A stretch of DNA of 64,000 bases from Sphingomonas sp. CROZ-RG-20F-R02-07 (GTDB lineage Bacteria > Pseudomonadota > Alphaproteobacteria > Sphingomonadales > Sphingomonadaceae): positions 124,001-188,000 of the forward strand of contig NZ_JAKNQJ010000006.1 of assembly GCF_022662335.1 (NCBI RefSeq), read 5' to 3'. The stretch's first letter is position 1. Every line of letters starts with the position of its first letter. The position numbers and the translations under genes were made by a program. Below, piece after piece: positions 54,568-64,000 of the stretch. The notes under the pieces are model-generated. The model was given only the letters and a program-made list of their open reading frames with translations, did no database searches and was not told the origin of the DNA.

Positions 54568-57003
54568 TTACCAGTTCACGCCGACTCGGGCGTAGAGATA
54601 GCGGCCGTTGAAACCGAACGGCGAATAATAGGGGAAGCCGACCACGCCCGTGCTGTTGTTGGCGGCGATGGTGCGATCGGGATAGACGTCGAACAGGTTG
54701 CTGACGCCGAGCCCGATCTGGCCGCCCTTGAACGCGCCATAGCGCAGTTCGAGATCGGTGATCGCATGGCGGCCCGTATGGATATCGGCGGCGGGCGTGG
54801 TGCCCGGCTGATTCACGTCGCCATAATAGGTGACGCGGGCGAGCGCGCCGACCCGGTCGAGCGACCAGTCGACCGTGCCCGTCACCTTCTCCTCGGGCGT
54901 GCCGTCCTCGAGCGTGAGGATGCGGCTGCGCGCGAAGAGCACCGGCGCCGGGTTCAGCGTGGCAGTGGAGGTGGGCACGCGCGTCACCTTCAGATCGTTG
55001 ACGTTACCCGCCACGGTGAAGTCGAACGCGCCCGCAGCCGTAGTCCGCCAGCGATAATGACCGACGACGTCGATGCCCTTGGTGGTGGAGGCCAGGCCGT
55101 TGATGAAGAACCGCGCCGCGGTCGCGCCGGTGTTGGTCGAGGCGAGCAGCGCGGCGATCTGCGCGTTCACCGCGGCGGTCTGGCTGGTCGAGGTGGTAAT
55201 GTTCTCCGACAGGCCGATCTGGTCGCGGATATGGATGCGATAGGCGTCGATCGTCAGGTCGAAGCCGCCCGCGCGGATCACTGCGCCCGCCGACAGATTG
55301 GTCGAACGCTCCGGCCGCAGCGGCAGGCCGCCCAGCGCCTTTCCGACCGCGCTGGTCGAGGGGAAGGTGCCGGTCTGGATCGGGTTGCCGTTCTGGATGA
55401 CGGTGGCCACCTGGGTGAAATATTGCTGCTGGAGCGCGGGTGCGCGAAAGCCCGTGGATGCCGTGCCGCGCAGCGCGAACCAGGGTGCGAAATCATAGCG
55501 CAGCGACAGCTTGCCCGTGCCCGTCGCGCCGAAATCGGAATAATCCTCGCCGCGCCCCGCCAGCCCGACGAGCAGCTTGTCCGTCACTTGCGCTTCGAGA
55601 TCGAGATAGATGCTGCCGCTGCGCCGGCTGCGTTCGATGGCGTTGTCCGGCGAAAAGCCACCGAACCCCTGCGCCCCCTGCGACGCCCCGGCGACCGCGC
55701 CGGTGGCGGGCGTGCCATAGGAGGCGCGCTCGCCCGGCGTGATCTTGAAGCCTTCGCGCCGGCCCTCGATCCCGAAGGCGACGTTCAGCGACTGGAACAC
55801 GTCGAACTTGCGCGTCGCGTCGAGCCCGGCGACATATTGATCGTAGATCAGCGCGCCGTCGTCGAAGCTGTGCGGGGTCGCGGCGCCATAGGCATAGTTG
55901 GCCGAATTGAGCGTGCGGAAATTGACCCGGTTGCGGCCATAGCTGACGTTGAGATCCAGATCGAACCCGGCGAGCGTGCTGCGCAGGCCGAGCGCGGAAT
56001 TGAGATCCTGCGACTTGGTGTCGATGATCGGCAGGAAGCCGTTGGGATAGCCCGCGAGCGCCGTCGTCGTCGCGCTGGCGAGCCGCGGAAAGGCCGCGCC
56101 GCGCGTGTCGCGATCCTGATAGCCGACCCAGCCATAGACGCTCAGATTGTCGGTGAGCGAGGTGCCCGCGTTGACGAAGCCGGTATATTGCCGAACCTCG
56201 GGATCGCCGAAGCGGCCGGTGACGCGCGACGGGGTGACGCGCGGATCGAAATCGGCGCGGTTGGTCGGCTGGCGGTCGAGATACTCGCCCGACACCGTGA
56301 CATAGCCATCGCTGCCGAAGCCGATCCCCTGCCAGGCCGAGGCGGTGACGGCGGGTTCGCCCTTCGTGCTGCGCGATCCGCGCGCGGTGTCGATATCGGT
56401 GTCGTAAAAGCCATAGGTCACCTGCGCGCCGCCGCCCGATCGCGCCTGGCGCAGCCGCAGGTTGACGACGCCGGCGATCGCGTCCGAGCCATATTGCGCC
56501 GACGCGCCGTCGCGCAGCACCTCGATCCGGTCGAGCGCGACCGTCGGGATGGTGTTGAGATCGACCGCCGCCGATCCGCGGCCGACCGAGCCGTTGGTGT
56601 TGAGCAGCGCCGAGGTGTGCCCGCGCACGCCGTTGATGAGCACCAAGGTCTGGTCGGGTGACAGGCCGCGCAGCGTGGCGGGGCGGATCGCGTCGGTGCC
56701 GTCGGTGGCCGAGGGACGCGGGAAATCGATCGAGGGCGCGACCGCGGACAGCGCTGCGCCCAGTTCGGTGGTGCCCTGGCGCTGGAGGCTCGCGCCGCTC
56801 AGCACGTCGATCGGCGAGGCGCTGTCGAGCCGGGTGCGGCCCTGAACGCGCGTGCCGGTGACGACGATGTCGTTGCTCTCGGCTTCCGGGCTGGCCGCTC
56901 CTGCGACGGGCGCGGCTTCGGCGGGCTGCGCCGGCTCGGCCTGCGGCACGGTCTGGGACAGGAGCGCGGCGGCCAGCGCCGCTGCGTTGGGGAGGAGAAT
57001 CAT
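54568..57003 (-). CDS. TonB-dependent outer-membrane receptor
   Basis: An 811-residue receptor with a short hydrophobic N terminus, then a spacer and a TonB-box-like DIVVTGTRV (about 45-53), the plug domain (about 55-175; [18 protein letters not shown], then [26 protein letters not shown] core) and a 22-strand barrel ending in [10 protein letters not shown]. Ligand unknown; barrel sequence resembles the large sphingomonad families for oligosaccharide or siderophore uptake. No transporter or regulator adjoins. It splits the ctaCD and ctaBGE blocks. Confidence 0.93.
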   Translation of the reverse strand: MILLPNAAALAAALLSQTVPQAEPAQPAEAAPVAGAASPEAESNDIVVTGTRVQGRTRLDSASPIDVLSGASLQRQGTTELGAALSAVAPSIDFPRPSATDGTDAIRPATLRGLSPDQTLVLINGVRGHTSALLNTNGSVGRGSAAVDLNTIPTVALDRIEVLRDGASAQYGSDAIAGVVNLRLRQARSGGGAQVTYGFYDTDIDTARGSRSTKGEPAVTASAWQGIGFGSDGYVTVSGEYLDRQPTNRADFDPRVTPSRVTGRFGDPEVRQYTGFVNAGTSLTDNLSVYGWVGYQDRDTRGAAFPRLASATTTALAGYPNGFLPIIDTKSQDLNSALGLRSTLAGFDLDLNVSYGRNRVNFRTLNSANYAYGAATPHSFDDGALIYDQYVAGLDATRKFDVFQSLNVAFGIEGRREGFKITPGERASYGTPATGAVAGASQGAQGFGGFSPDNAIERSRRSGSIYLDLEAQVTDKLLVGLAGRGEDYSDFGATGTGKLSLRYDFAPWFALRGTASTGFRAPALQQQYFTQVATVIQNGNPIQTGTFPSTSAVGKALGGLPLRPERSTNLSAGAVIRAGGFDLTIDAYRIHIRDQIGLSENITTSTSQTAAVNAQIAALLASTNTGATAARFFINGLASTTKGIDVVGHYRWRTTAAGAFDFTVAGNVNDLKVTRVPTSTATLNPAPVLFARSRILTLEDGTPEEKVTGTVDWSLDRVGALARVTYYGDVNQPGTTPAADIHTGRHAITDLELRYGAFKGGQIGLGVSNLFDVYPDRTIAANNSTGVVGFPYYSPFGFNGRYLYARVGVNW

Positions 57004-57061
57004 GGTTGCGCCCTTTGGTGGCCCGCACGGTTGGGCCCGGCGTGGCGATGGGGCGAACTAG

Positions 57062-57083
57062 CATCCTGCGGTCATGCTGCGGT
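57062..57083. repeat. tandem 11-bp repeat upstream of the TonB receptor
   Basis: CATCCTGCGGT (57062-57072) is followed immediately by CATGCTGCGGT (57073-57083), 10 of 11 bases identical, 59 bp before the receptor start. It overlaps where a promoter would lie, so it is a candidate operator. Confidence 0.6.
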
Positions 57084-57145
57084 GCAAGATTTTCTTTGCG
57101 GCGGCGGCGGTGGGCATTGTCGTCGCGGTAAAGTGATCGCGGTGA

Positions 57146-57176
57146 AACAAAAACGCCCCGGCGCGAACCGGGGCGT
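57146..57176 (-). terminator. intrinsic terminator after ctaD
   Basis: Perfect 9-bp stem ACGCCCCGG / CCGGGGCGT (57153-57161, 57168-57176), six-base loop, then TTTTGTTT on the minus strand. It lies 31 bp after the ctaD stop and separates ctaCD from the receptor gene. Confidence 0.9.
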
Positions 57177-57207
57177 ATTCTGTCGGTCGACCGGATGGCC
57201 CGGTGCG

Positions 57208-58872
57208 TTACTGGATCCGCGGCAGCGTTTCGAACTGGTGATAGGGCGGGGGAGACGAGAGCGTCCATTCGAGCGTAGTGGCGCCGTCGCCCCAGGGATT
57301 GTCGCCCGCCTTCTTGCCCGCGATCAGCGACCAGATCAGGTTGACGAAGAACACGCCCATGCCGGCGGCCATGATCATATAGCCCACGCTGGCGACCCAG
57401 TTCCAATGCGCGAACGCGTCGGGATAATCGGGGTAGCGACGCGGCATGCCCTGCAGGCCCAGGAAGTGCATCGGGAAGAACATCACGTTCACGCCCACGA
57501 AGAACACCCAGAAGTGAAGCTGGCCGAGAAACTCGTTGTACATCTTGCCCGACATCTTCGGGAACCAGTAATAGAAGCCCGCGAACAGCGAGAACACCGC
57601 GCCGAGGCTGAGCACGTAATGGAAGTGCGCGACGACGTAATAGGTGTCCTGCATGTAATCGTCGATGCCGCCATTGGCGAGCACCACGCCGGTGACGCCA
57701 CCCACCGTGAACATGAAGATGAAGCCGATCGCCCACACCATCGGCGTCTTGAAGGTGAGCGACCCACCCCACATCGTCGCGATCCACGAGAAGATCTTGA
57801 TGCCGGTCGGCACCGCGATCACCATCGTGGCGGCGGTGAAATACATCTTGGTGTTCACGCTGAGGCCGGTGGTGAACATGTGGTGCGCCCACACCACGAA
57901 GCCGACCACGCCGATCGCGACCATGGCATAGGCCATGCCGAGATAGCCGAAGACGGGCTTGCGGCTGAAGGTGGAGATGATCTGGCTGACGATGCCGAAG
58001 CCCGGCAGGATCATGATGTACACTTCGGGATGGCCGAAGAACCAGAACAGATGCTGGTAGAGGATCGGATCGCCGCCGCCCGCCGGATCGAAGAAGGTGG
58101 TGCCGAAATTGCGGTCGGTGAGCAGCATCGTGATCGCGGCCGCCAGCACGGGAAGTGCGAGCAGCAGCAGGAAGGCGGTGACCAGCACCGACCAGACGAA
58201 CAGCGGCATCTTGTGCAGCGTCATGCCCGGCGCGCGCATGTTGAAGATGGTGGTGATGAAGTTGATCGCGCCGAGGATCGAGGATGCGCCCGCCAGATGG
58301 AGCGCCAGGATCGCCATGTCGGTCGACGGCCCGGGCTCGCCATAGGTGGACAGCGGCGCATAGAGCGTCCAGCCATTGCCCGCGCCGCCGAAGAAGGGCG
58401 AGGCGAGCAGCAGCGTGAAGGCCGGAATCAGCAGCCAGAAGGACACGTTGTTCATCCGCGGGAACGCCATGTCGGGCGCGCCGATCATGATCGGCACGAA
58501 CCAGTTGCCGAAGCCGCCGATCATCGCCGGCATCACCATGAAGAACACCATGATGAGCCCGTGCGCGGTGATGAGCACGTTCCAGAGATGGAGCGATTCG
58601 TCGAGGCTGGCCTGGCCGCCGTGGAGCAGCGAGGCCCAGCCCTGGAGATACTGGATCCCGGGATGCGCCAGTTCGGCGCGCATCAGCCCCGAGATCGACC
58701 CGCCGATGATCCCCGCGACGATCGCGAAGATCAGATAGAGCGTGCCGATGTCCTTGTGGTTGGTCGACATGAACCAGCGGGCGAAGAAGCCCGGCTTGTG
58801 ATCCGCATCATGGTGATGCTCGTGTGCGGTGTGGCCGACGAAGGCCGACGGGTGAAGCGCGGTGTCGGTCAT
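57208..58872 (-). CDS. ctaD: cytochrome c oxidase subunit I
   Basis: Catalytic aa3-type subunit of 554 residues and 12 membrane segments. Heme and CuB ligand regions are intact: [30 protein letters not shown] (low-spin heme His), [18 protein letters not shown] (CuB His with the proton-channel Glu and cross-linked Tyr), [12 protein letters not shown] and [12 protein letters not shown]. The ATG at 58872 sits 4 bp after the ctaC stop. Confidence 0.98.
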   Translation of the reverse strand: MTDTALHPSAFVGHTAHEHHHDADHKPGFFARWFMSTNHKDIGTLYLIFAIVAGIIGGSISGLMRAELAHPGIQYLQGWASLLHGGQASLDESLHLWNVLITAHGLIMVFFMVMPAMIGGFGNWFVPIMIGAPDMAFPRMNNVSFWLLIPAFTLLLASPFFGGAGNGWTLYAPLSTYGEPGPSTDMAILALHLAGASSILGAINFITTIFNMRAPGMTLHKMPLFVWSVLVTAFLLLLALPVLAAAITMLLTDRNFGTTFFDPAGGGDPILYQHLFWFFGHPEVYIMILPGFGIVSQIISTFSRKPVFGYLGMAYAMVAIGVVGFVVWAHHMFTTGLSVNTKMYFTAATMVIAVPTGIKIFSWIATMWGGSLTFKTPMVWAIGFIFMFTVGGVTGVVLANGGIDDYMQDTYYVVAHFHYVLSLGAVFSLFAGFYYWFPKMSGKMYNEFLGQLHFWVFFVGVNVMFFPMHFLGLQGMPRRYPDYPDAFAHWNWVASVGYMIMAAGMGVFFVNLIWSLIAGKKAGDNPWGDGATTLEWTLSSPPPYHQFETLPRIQ

Positions 58873-58876
58873 GGTC

Positions 58877-60046
58877 TCAGTGTCCGGCGTTGCCGGCGCC
58901 GGCCGGATTGCCGGTCGCGCCTTGGGTGATGACGGGGGCGGCGACCGTGGCGTTCTCGGCCGGCCCCGCGGCGTTGGCGGTGGTCGCGGCTTCGGTCGCC
59001 TTGGCGGCGGAGGCATCGGCACCGGGCTGCGGGATCAGCGCGTTGGAGGCCTTGCCCGGCGTCGGCATCGTGCCGCCCTTGGCGCGGACCCAGCGGGCGA
59101 ACTCGGCGGGCGACACCGCCTCCACCGCGATCGGCATGAACGCGTGGCGCGCGCCGCACAATTCCGAACATTGCCCGAAATAGAGGCCGGGCTTCTCGAT
59201 CGTGAAGCTCGTCTCGTTCAGGCGGCCCGGCACCGCGTCCAGCTTGATCCAGAAGGCGGGCACCGCCCAGCTGTGGATCACGTCGGCCGAGGTGGTGATG
59301 AGGCGGATCGGCACGCCGACCGGCAGCACCACGCGGTTGTCCGCCGCCAGCAGGCGGGGCCCGTCGGCATCGGTGCGCGCGCGCTCGCCTTTGCCGACCT
59401 GATCCTTTTCCTTCAGCATGTTGGCGGTGATCTCGAAGCCGCCCTCGTCGGGATAGCTATAGGTCCAATACCATTGGTTGCCCGTCGCCTTCAGCGTCAC
59501 CGCGCCCGACGGGGCGGGGCGATATTGCGCCTGGAGCAGCCCGATCGACGGAACCGCGATGCCCGCCAGGATCAGCACCGGGATCAGCGTCCAGGCGATC
59601 TCGAGCACGGTGTTGTGCGAGGTGCGCGTGGGGTTGGGATGCGCAGCCCGGCGGAAGCGGACGGCGACGATGCCGAGCAGCAGCAGCACGAAGAGCGAGA
59701 TGATTGTGATGACGGGGACGAGCAGGCGATCGTGCATCTGATGCGCGAAGCGGCCATTGGCGGTGACCTGGGGCTGAAGCCCGAACACGCCGTTGGTGGG
59801 CTGGCCGATGCTCGGCTTGACCGTCATCGCCGGCGCGCCGTCCATCGCGAGTTCGGGGCTGTTCGGCGCCGCCGTGGCGGGCGCGGCGGCGGTGGTGGGG
59901 GCGGTGTTGCTGGTGTGCGGCACGCCCGAAACGCCTTGCGGGGCCGATACGGTCTGCGGCGCGGCGGCGAGCGCCAGGCCGGAGGATCCCAGCCCGGCCA
60001 GTGCCAGCCCGGCGGCGATCGCGATACCCTTGCCCAGCGTGCGCAT
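58877..60046 (-). CDS. ctaC: cytochrome c oxidase subunit II
   Basis: CuA-bearing subunit of 389 residues. Signal peptide ([16 protein letters not shown]), an Ala/Pro/Thr-rich spacer of about 50 residues, two membrane helices ([39 protein letters not shown]), and the cupredoxin domain with [13 protein letters not shown] and the CuA motif Cys293-x3-Cys297, His301, Met304. It carries an unusual low-complexity Ala-rich tail of about 60 residues. No heme-binding CXXCH was seen. ATG 60046 chosen; a GTG three codons upstream is possible. Confidence 0.97.
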   Translation of the reverse strand: MRTLGKGIAIAAGLALAGLGSSGLALAAAPQTVSAPQGVSGVPHTSNTAPTTAAAPATAAPNSPELAMDGAPAMTVKPSIGQPTNGVFGLQPQVTANGRFAHQMHDRLLVPVITIISLFVLLLLGIVAVRFRRAAHPNPTRTSHNTVLEIAWTLIPVLILAGIAVPSIGLLQAQYRPAPSGAVTLKATGNQWYWTYSYPDEGGFEITANMLKEKDQVGKGERARTDADGPRLLAADNRVVLPVGVPIRLITTSADVIHSWAVPAFWIKLDAVPGRLNETSFTIEKPGLYFGQCSELCGARHAFMPIAVEAVSPAEFARWVRAKGGTMPTPGKASNALIPQPGADASAAKATEAATTANAAGPAENATVAAPVITQGATGNPAGAGNAGH

Positions 60047-60104
60047 GCGTTTCGTCACCCCGATTTGCCCTCTCGCGGTGCACGTCCGGCACCCTTTGGG
60101 CATG

Positions 60105-60133
60105 GCTATACGCGTGCGGACGGCCGTCCTCAA
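60105..60133 (-). promoter_or_regulatory. candidate ctaC promoter
   Basis: Minus strand TTGAGG (60133-60128), 17-base spacer, TATAGC (60110-60105), giving a leader of about 50 bases to ctaC. It is the best sigma70-like match in the 164-bp gap with the divergent pyrE. Confidence 0.55.
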
Positions 60134-60210
60134 GCGCTCCCGTGCTTTTGCCGGGGCGGCGCGCGGTCGCGGGCGTTGCGCGCGGGGGCGCCGGGCCTTA
60201 TTCGCCGGCT

Positions 60211-60801
60211 ATGACGCTGATGACCGAAGACCAGGTGCTCGCCGAATTCCGCGCCGCCGACGCGCTGCTGGAGGGCCATTTCATCCTCTCCTCGGGGCTG
60301 CGCAGCCCGCGCTATCTGCAATGCGCGCGCGTGCTGATGGATCCGGCGCGCGGCGCGCGGCTCTGCGCCGCGCTGGCGGAGACCATCCCGGCGGCGCTGC
60401 GGGCGCGGATCGGCGCGGTGGTGTCGCCGGCGATGGGTGGGGTGATCGCCGGCCACGAGATGGCGCGCGCGCTGGGCGTCGAGGCGATGTTCCTCGAGCG
60501 GCCCGAGGGCGTGTTCGAACTGCGCCGCGGTTTTCGCCTCGATCGCGGCCAGACGGTGCTGATGATGGAGGATGTGGTGACCACCGGCCTCAGCTCGCGC
60601 GAGGCGGTCGCCGCGATCGCGCGCGCGGGCGGCGAGACGGTCGCCGCGGCAGCGCTGGTCGACCGGTCGAACGGGGCAGCGGATCTGGGCGTGCCGTTCT
60701 TCCCGCTGATCCGGCTGGACGTGCCGACCTATGCCGCGGACGCGCTGCCGCCAGCGCTGGCCGCGATCCCCGCGATCAAGCCCGGAAGCCGCGCCAAGTG
60801 A
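60211..60801 (+). CDS. pyrE: orotate phosphoribosyltransferase
   Basis: Transfers ribose phosphate from PRPP to orotate in UMP synthesis. The 196-residue protein has [19 protein letters not shown], the [18 protein letters not shown] loop and the PRPP motif [12 protein letters not shown]. The ATG at 60211 gives the normal N terminus; the stop overlaps pdxJ by GTGA. Confidence 0.95.
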   Translation: MTLMTEDQVLAEFRAADALLEGHFILSSGLRSPRYLQCARVLMDPARGARLCAALAETIPAALRARIGAVVSPAMGGVIAGHEMARALGVEAMFLERPEGVFELRRGFRLDRGQTVLMMEDVVTTGLSSREAVAAIARAGGETVAAAALVDRSNGAADLGVPFFPLIRLDVPTYAADALPPALAAIPAIKPGSRAK

Positions 60802-61529
60802 GCGAGCGCCTTCGCCTGGGCGTGAACATCGATCACGTCGCCACCGTGCGCAACGCGCGCGGGGTGGGCTATCCCGATCCGGTGCGCGCAGCGCTGCTGG
60901 CGGCGCGCGCCGGGGCCGACGGGATCACCGCGCATCTGCGCGAGGATCGGCGGCACATCGGCGATGCCGATATCGCGCGGTTGGCCAGCGAACTGACGAT
61001 CCCGTTGAACCTCGAAATGGCGGCGACCGACGAGATGCTGGCGATCGCGCTCCGCCACCGGCCGCACGCCGCGTGCATCGTGCCCGAAAAGCGCGAGGAA
61101 CTGACGACCGAAGGCGGGCTGGATGCCGCCGGCCTCTACGATCGGCTGGCACCGATGGTCGCCGCGCTGAGCGATGCTGGGGTGCGCGTGTCGCTGTTCG
61201 TCGAGCCGTCGGCGGAGCAGATCGACGCGGCGATCCGGCTGCGCGCGCCCGTCGTCGAGCTGCACACCGGCCGCTATGCCGAACTGGAGGGCGAGGCGCG
61301 GGCCGAGGAGCTGCGGCGGCTGGTCGACGCGGCGGCGCTGGCGGCCAAGAACGGGATCGAGGTGCATGCCGGGCACGGCCTCACCTATGACAATGTCGGC
61401 CCGATCGCCGCGATCCCGCAAGTGCGCGAGCTCAACATCGGCCATTTCCTGATCGGCGAGGCGCTGTTCGTCGGGCTGGACGCTGCGGTGCGCACGATGC
61501 GCGCGGCGATGGATGCCGCGCGTGGGTGA
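60798..61529 (+). CDS. pdxJ: pyridoxine 5'-phosphate synthase, GTG start
   Basis: Forms pyridoxine 5'-phosphate from DXP and aminoacetone phosphate. The 243-residue TIM barrel starts at a GTG inside the pyrE stop and has [51 protein letters not shown] and [14 protein letters not shown], with the family Glu and His residues. Standard length. Confidence 0.97.
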   Translation: MSERLRLGVNIDHVATVRNARGVGYPDPVRAALLAARAGADGITAHLREDRRHIGDADIARLASELTIPLNLEMAATDEMLAIALRHRPHAACIVPEKREELTTEGGLDAAGLYDRLAPMVAALSDAGVRVSLFVEPSAEQIDAAIRLRAPVVELHTGRYAELEGEARAEELRRLVDAAALAAKNGIEVHAGHGLTYDNVGPIAAIPQVRELNIGHFLIGEALFVGLDAAVRTMRAAMDAARG

Positions 61530-61559
61530 TGCCCGCGCCGCTCGATCGACCCCCGCCGC

Positions 61560-61970
61560 ATGATCCTCGGGATCGGCTCCGACCTGTGCAACATCGTGCG
61601 GATCCAGGCATCGCTCGACCGGTTCGGCGCGCGCTTCGAACAGCGCGTCTTCACCGATGCGGAGCGAGCGCGGGCGGATCGGCGGCCGTTTACCAAGGCC
61701 GGAACGCTGGCGAAGCGCTTCGCCGCCAAGGAGGCGTTTTCCAAGGCGGTGGGCACCGGCTTCAAGGCGGGCGTGTTCATGCGCGACATCGGCGTGATCA
61801 ACGCGCCGAGCGGCGCGCCGACGCTCAGCCTGACGGGCGGCGCGAAGGCGAGGCTTGACGCGATGGTCCCGCACGGCCACGCGCTGCGGATACATCTGAC
61901 GCTGACCGACGATCATCCCTGGGCGCAAGCCTTTGTGATAATCGAGGCGATCCCGGAACCTGCCGCATGA
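61560..61970 (+). CDS. acpS: holo-[acyl-carrier-protein] synthase
   Basis: Transfers phosphopantetheine from CoA to ACP. The 136-residue protein has [12 protein letters not shown] (Asp8) and [15 protein letters not shown] (Glu58), the two metal/CoA residues of AcpS. Its stop overlaps the lepB start by ATGA. The pdxJ-acpS-lepB order is usual in alphaproteobacteria. Confidence 0.96.
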   Translation: MILGIGSDLCNIVRIQASLDRFGARFEQRVFTDAERARADRRPFTKAGTLAKRFAAKEAFSKAVGTGFKAGVFMRDIGVINAPSGAPTLSLTGGAKARLDAMVPHGHALRIHLTLTDDHPWAQAFVIIEAIPEPAA

Positions 61971-62947
61971 CCGACACCGCGCCCGACGCCCGCGATCCCG
62001 CGCCGCTCGCCCCCACGCCCGCGGCCCCGCCGGCCGGAACGCCGGCCGCTTCTCCGGCACCGGTGAAGGCGGAACGGCGCGGCACCGACTGGTGGGGCGA
62101 GGTGAAGGGCATCTTCTGGCTGATCCTGATCGTGCTCGGCTTCCACAGCTTCATCGCCAAGCCGTTCTACATCCCATCCGAATCGATGCTGCCGGGCCTG
62201 CGGATCGGCGATCGGCTGGTGGTCAGCAAATTCGCCTATGGCTGGTCGTACGTGTCGCCCACCATTCCCAATCCGGTCGCGATCTTCGACAGCCTGGTGC
62301 TGCACGAGCCGGAGGAGAGCTGGAGCGTCGCGCTGCCGTTCATCCACGGCCGGCTCTTCGGATCGCTGCCCACGCGCGGCGACGTCGCCATCGTCACGCC
62401 GCCGGGCACGCGCAACGATTATATCAAGCGCGTGATCGGCCTGCCGGGGGATCGGCTGGAGGTGCGCGGCGGCGTGGTGATCCTGAACGGCGTTCCCGTG
62501 AAGCGCGGGCCGTTCCACGACACGCTGATCCCGGTCGACACCAATTCGCCGTGCAGTGAAATGGAATATCCCGGCGCGCGCGAGACCTTGCCCGACGGCC
62601 GGGTGATGTGCCGCCTGCCGACCGTCACCGAAACGCTGCCCAACGGCCGTACCTATGACACGATCGACCTTCAGCCCGACAGCCAGGGCGACAATTACGG
62701 CCCGATCGTCATCCCCGCGAACCATGTGTTCATGATGGGCGACAATCGCGACCGCAGCGCGGACAGCCGCTTCTCGCTCGCCGAACTCGGGCTCGGCGGC
62801 CCCGTCCCCTACGAGAATCTGGGTGGCCGCGCCGAGTTCATCACCTTCAGCCTCGACGGCGATGCGAGCTGGAATCCGCTGAGCTGGCCGGAGTCGCTGC
62901 GCAGCGGCCGCGCCGGCCTCTCGCTTCATCCCAAGGACGCCCATTGA
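61967..62947 (+). CDS. lepB: signal peptidase I
   Basis: Cleaves signal peptides of exported proteins at the periplasmic face. The 326-residue protein has a Pro/Ala-rich cytosolic N terminus, one membrane helix (about residues 48-62), box [11 protein letters not shown] with catalytic Ser73 and box [14 protein letters not shown] with general base Lys154, then [11 protein letters not shown]. It overlaps the next gene by one base (TGATG). Confidence 0.97.
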   Translation: MTDTAPDARDPAPLAPTPAAPPAGTPAASPAPVKAERRGTDWWGEVKGIFWLILIVLGFHSFIAKPFYIPSESMLPGLRIGDRLVVSKFAYGWSYVSPTIPNPVAIFDSLVLHEPEESWSVALPFIHGRLFGSLPTRGDVAIVTPPGTRNDYIKRVIGLPGDRLEVRGGVVILNGVPVKRGPFHDTLIPVDTNSPCSEMEYPGARETLPDGRVMCRLPTVTETLPNGRTYDTIDLQPDSQGDNYGPIVIPANHVFMMGDNRDRSADSRFSLAELGLGGPVPYENLGGRAEFITFSLDGDASWNPLSWPESLRSGRAGLSLHPKDAH

Positions 62948-64000
62948 TGGCCGATCATTCCGCACCCCCCATGGTGTCCGAGCCCAGCCCCGGCGAGATG
63001 CGCGATCCCGCGACTCGGCGGGAACTGAAAAAGGCCGCGGTGTGGCTGGGCCTGATCGCCGCCATGGCGATGACGGTGCTGCTCGTGCAGCCGCTGCTGG
63101 TGATCTTCGCCGGACTGGTGTTCGCCGCGATGCTCGACGGCGGTGTCCGGCTGCTCGGCCGCGTGCTGCCGATCGGGCGCGGATGGCGGCTGCTGATCGT
63201 GGTGCTCGCGGTGATCGCGTTCCTGCTCGGCACCTTCTACCTGATGGGCGTCCAGCTTTCGGAGCAGGTGACGCAGCTCCAGCAGACACTGCAGACGCAA
63301 TGGTCGCGGCTCGCGGCCTGGCTCAGTTCCAAGGGGATCATGCCCGGCGCTTCCGACGTGAACGGGATGCTCCACCAGGCGATGGGTTCGGTCGGCAAGC
63401 TGACCAGCTTCGTCGGCACCGCGCTGGGCGCGCTGACCACGACGGTGTTCATCCTGGTGCTCGGGCTGTTCTTCGCGATGGAACCGCGGATCTACGAGCG
63501 CGGGCTGCAATGGATGGTGCCGACCGATTCGCGCGCCGAATTCACCAAGACGACCGAGCGGATGGGCACGACGCTGCGCCGCCTGCTCGCCGGGCGCCTG
63601 CTGGGCATGACGGTGGAGGGCGTGGCCACCGGGATCGCGCTCGAGATCGGCGGCGTGCCGATGGCGCTGGTGCTGGGCATCATCGCCGCGATCCTGGCCT
63701 TCATCCCCAATATCGGCGCGTTCATCACCGGCGCGCTGATGGTCGCGGTGGGGTTCAGCGGCGGCATGCACACCGGGCTGTGGGCGCTCGGCACCTGGGC
63801 GTTCGTGCAGAGCATCGACGGCTATGTGGTGGTGCCGATCGTCGCACGGCGCACGGTCGATCTGCCGCCGGCGCTGACGCTGTCGATGCAGATCCTGGCC
63901 AGCGCGCTGTTCGGGCTGCTGGGGCTGATGCTCGCCGATCCGATGACCGCCATGATCAAGGTGGCGCTCGAGCGGAGTTCGGAGCGCGAGGCGGAGCGGA
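62947..64000 (+). CDS. AI-2E family transporter, truncated by the window edge
   Basis: The first 351 codons of an AI-2E/UPF0118-family permease with eight membrane segments expected. Visible features are the N-terminal TM pair (VWLGLIAAMAMTVLLVQPLLVIFAGLVFAAMLD), a soluble periplasmic loop with LSEQVTQLQQTL, LVLGLFFAMEPRIYERGLQWMVP, and RRLLAGRLLGMTVEGVATGIAL. Transport of autoinducer is shown for few members; others move Na+/H+. The C terminus lies beyond 64000. Confidence 0.9.
   Translation, partial: MADHSAPPMVSEPSPGEMRDPATRRELKKAAVWLGLIAAMAMTVLLVQPLLVIFAGLVFAAMLDGGVRLLGRVLPIGRGWRLLIVVLAVIAFLLGTFYLMGVQLSEQVTQLQQTLQTQWSRLAAWLSSKGIMPGASDVNGMLHQAMGSVGKLTSFVGTALGALTTTVFILVLGLFFAMEPRIYERGLQWMVPTDSRAEFTKTTERMGTTLRRLLAGRLLGMTVEGVATGIALEIGGVPMALVLGIIAAILAFIPNIGAFITGALMVAVGFSGGMHTGLWALGTWAFVQSIDGYVVVPIVARRTVDLPPALTLSMQILASALFGLLGLMLADPMTAMIKVALERSSEREAER

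Noticed and set aside
57004..57207. cobalamin riboswitch before the TonB receptor
   Set aside because: No B12-box or matching conserved core; only the tandem repeat and the ctaD terminator are visible.

Overview
The window is about 64 kb of dense, high-GC bacterial chromosome, most likely from an alphaproteobacterium of the Sphingomonas type. That placement is an inference from gene content: a crtY-crtI-crtB carotenoid set, a cta/cox aa3-type oxidase operon with DUF983 and SURF1 genes, a heparinase-family gene between rpe and purH, and two different intergenic palindromic repeats of a style common in sphingomonads. No rRNA, tRNA, CRISPR array, integrase or transposase was recognised.

Layout. 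1-4115 (+): end of rsmB, then a tight rpe / heparinase-family / purH run. 4119-13170 (-): lipid-linked sugar flippase, polA, a class A beta-lactamase-fold lipoprotein, nadB, vapBC and an orphan ABC ATPase. 13249-14923 (+): zf-CHCC protein and tldD. 14931-15466 (-): ccdAB. 15518-17672 (+): DUF2007 protein, then glnK-amtB behind a sigma54-type promoter. 18025-23550 (-): recQ operon, an exported Cys-rich protein and an ATM1-type ABC exporter. 23852-28737 (-): crtB, a LOG-family gene, a PAS protein, crtI and crtY. 28865-30720 (+): acetyltransferase, a sterol desaturase-superfamily hydroxylase that could finish carotenoid ring hydroxylation, and two small genes. 31276-33216 (-): thiC behind a TPP riboswitch. 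33463-37431: two tandem Tat-exported ferritin-like proteins, a MipA/OmpV barrel and a YciF-type ferritin-like protein. 37482-46381 (-): TSUP permease, rlmN, prfC, aldose epimerase, pheST, rplT and rpmI. 46549-48639 (+): AsmA-family protein. 48647-60046 (-): oxidase locus ctaC-ctaD, then a TonB-dependent receptor, then ctaB-small TM-ctaG-ctaE-DUF983-SURF1-thrC-methyltransferase. 60211-64000 (+): pyrE-pdxJ-acpS-lepB and a truncated AI-2E-family permease.

Most of the window is housekeeping. The most notable structure is a roughly 36-residue in-frame insertion in PheS encoded by two perfect adjacent hairpins, which looks like a palindromic repeat living inside an essential gene. Others are the TonB receptor splitting the oxidase locus behind its own terminator and promoter region, a compact SD-sequestering switch under the TPP aptamer, iterated GAAGTGGAG repeats at the nadB start, and the ferritin-like cluster. 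Promoter and hairpin calls were made by eye and have not been tested.
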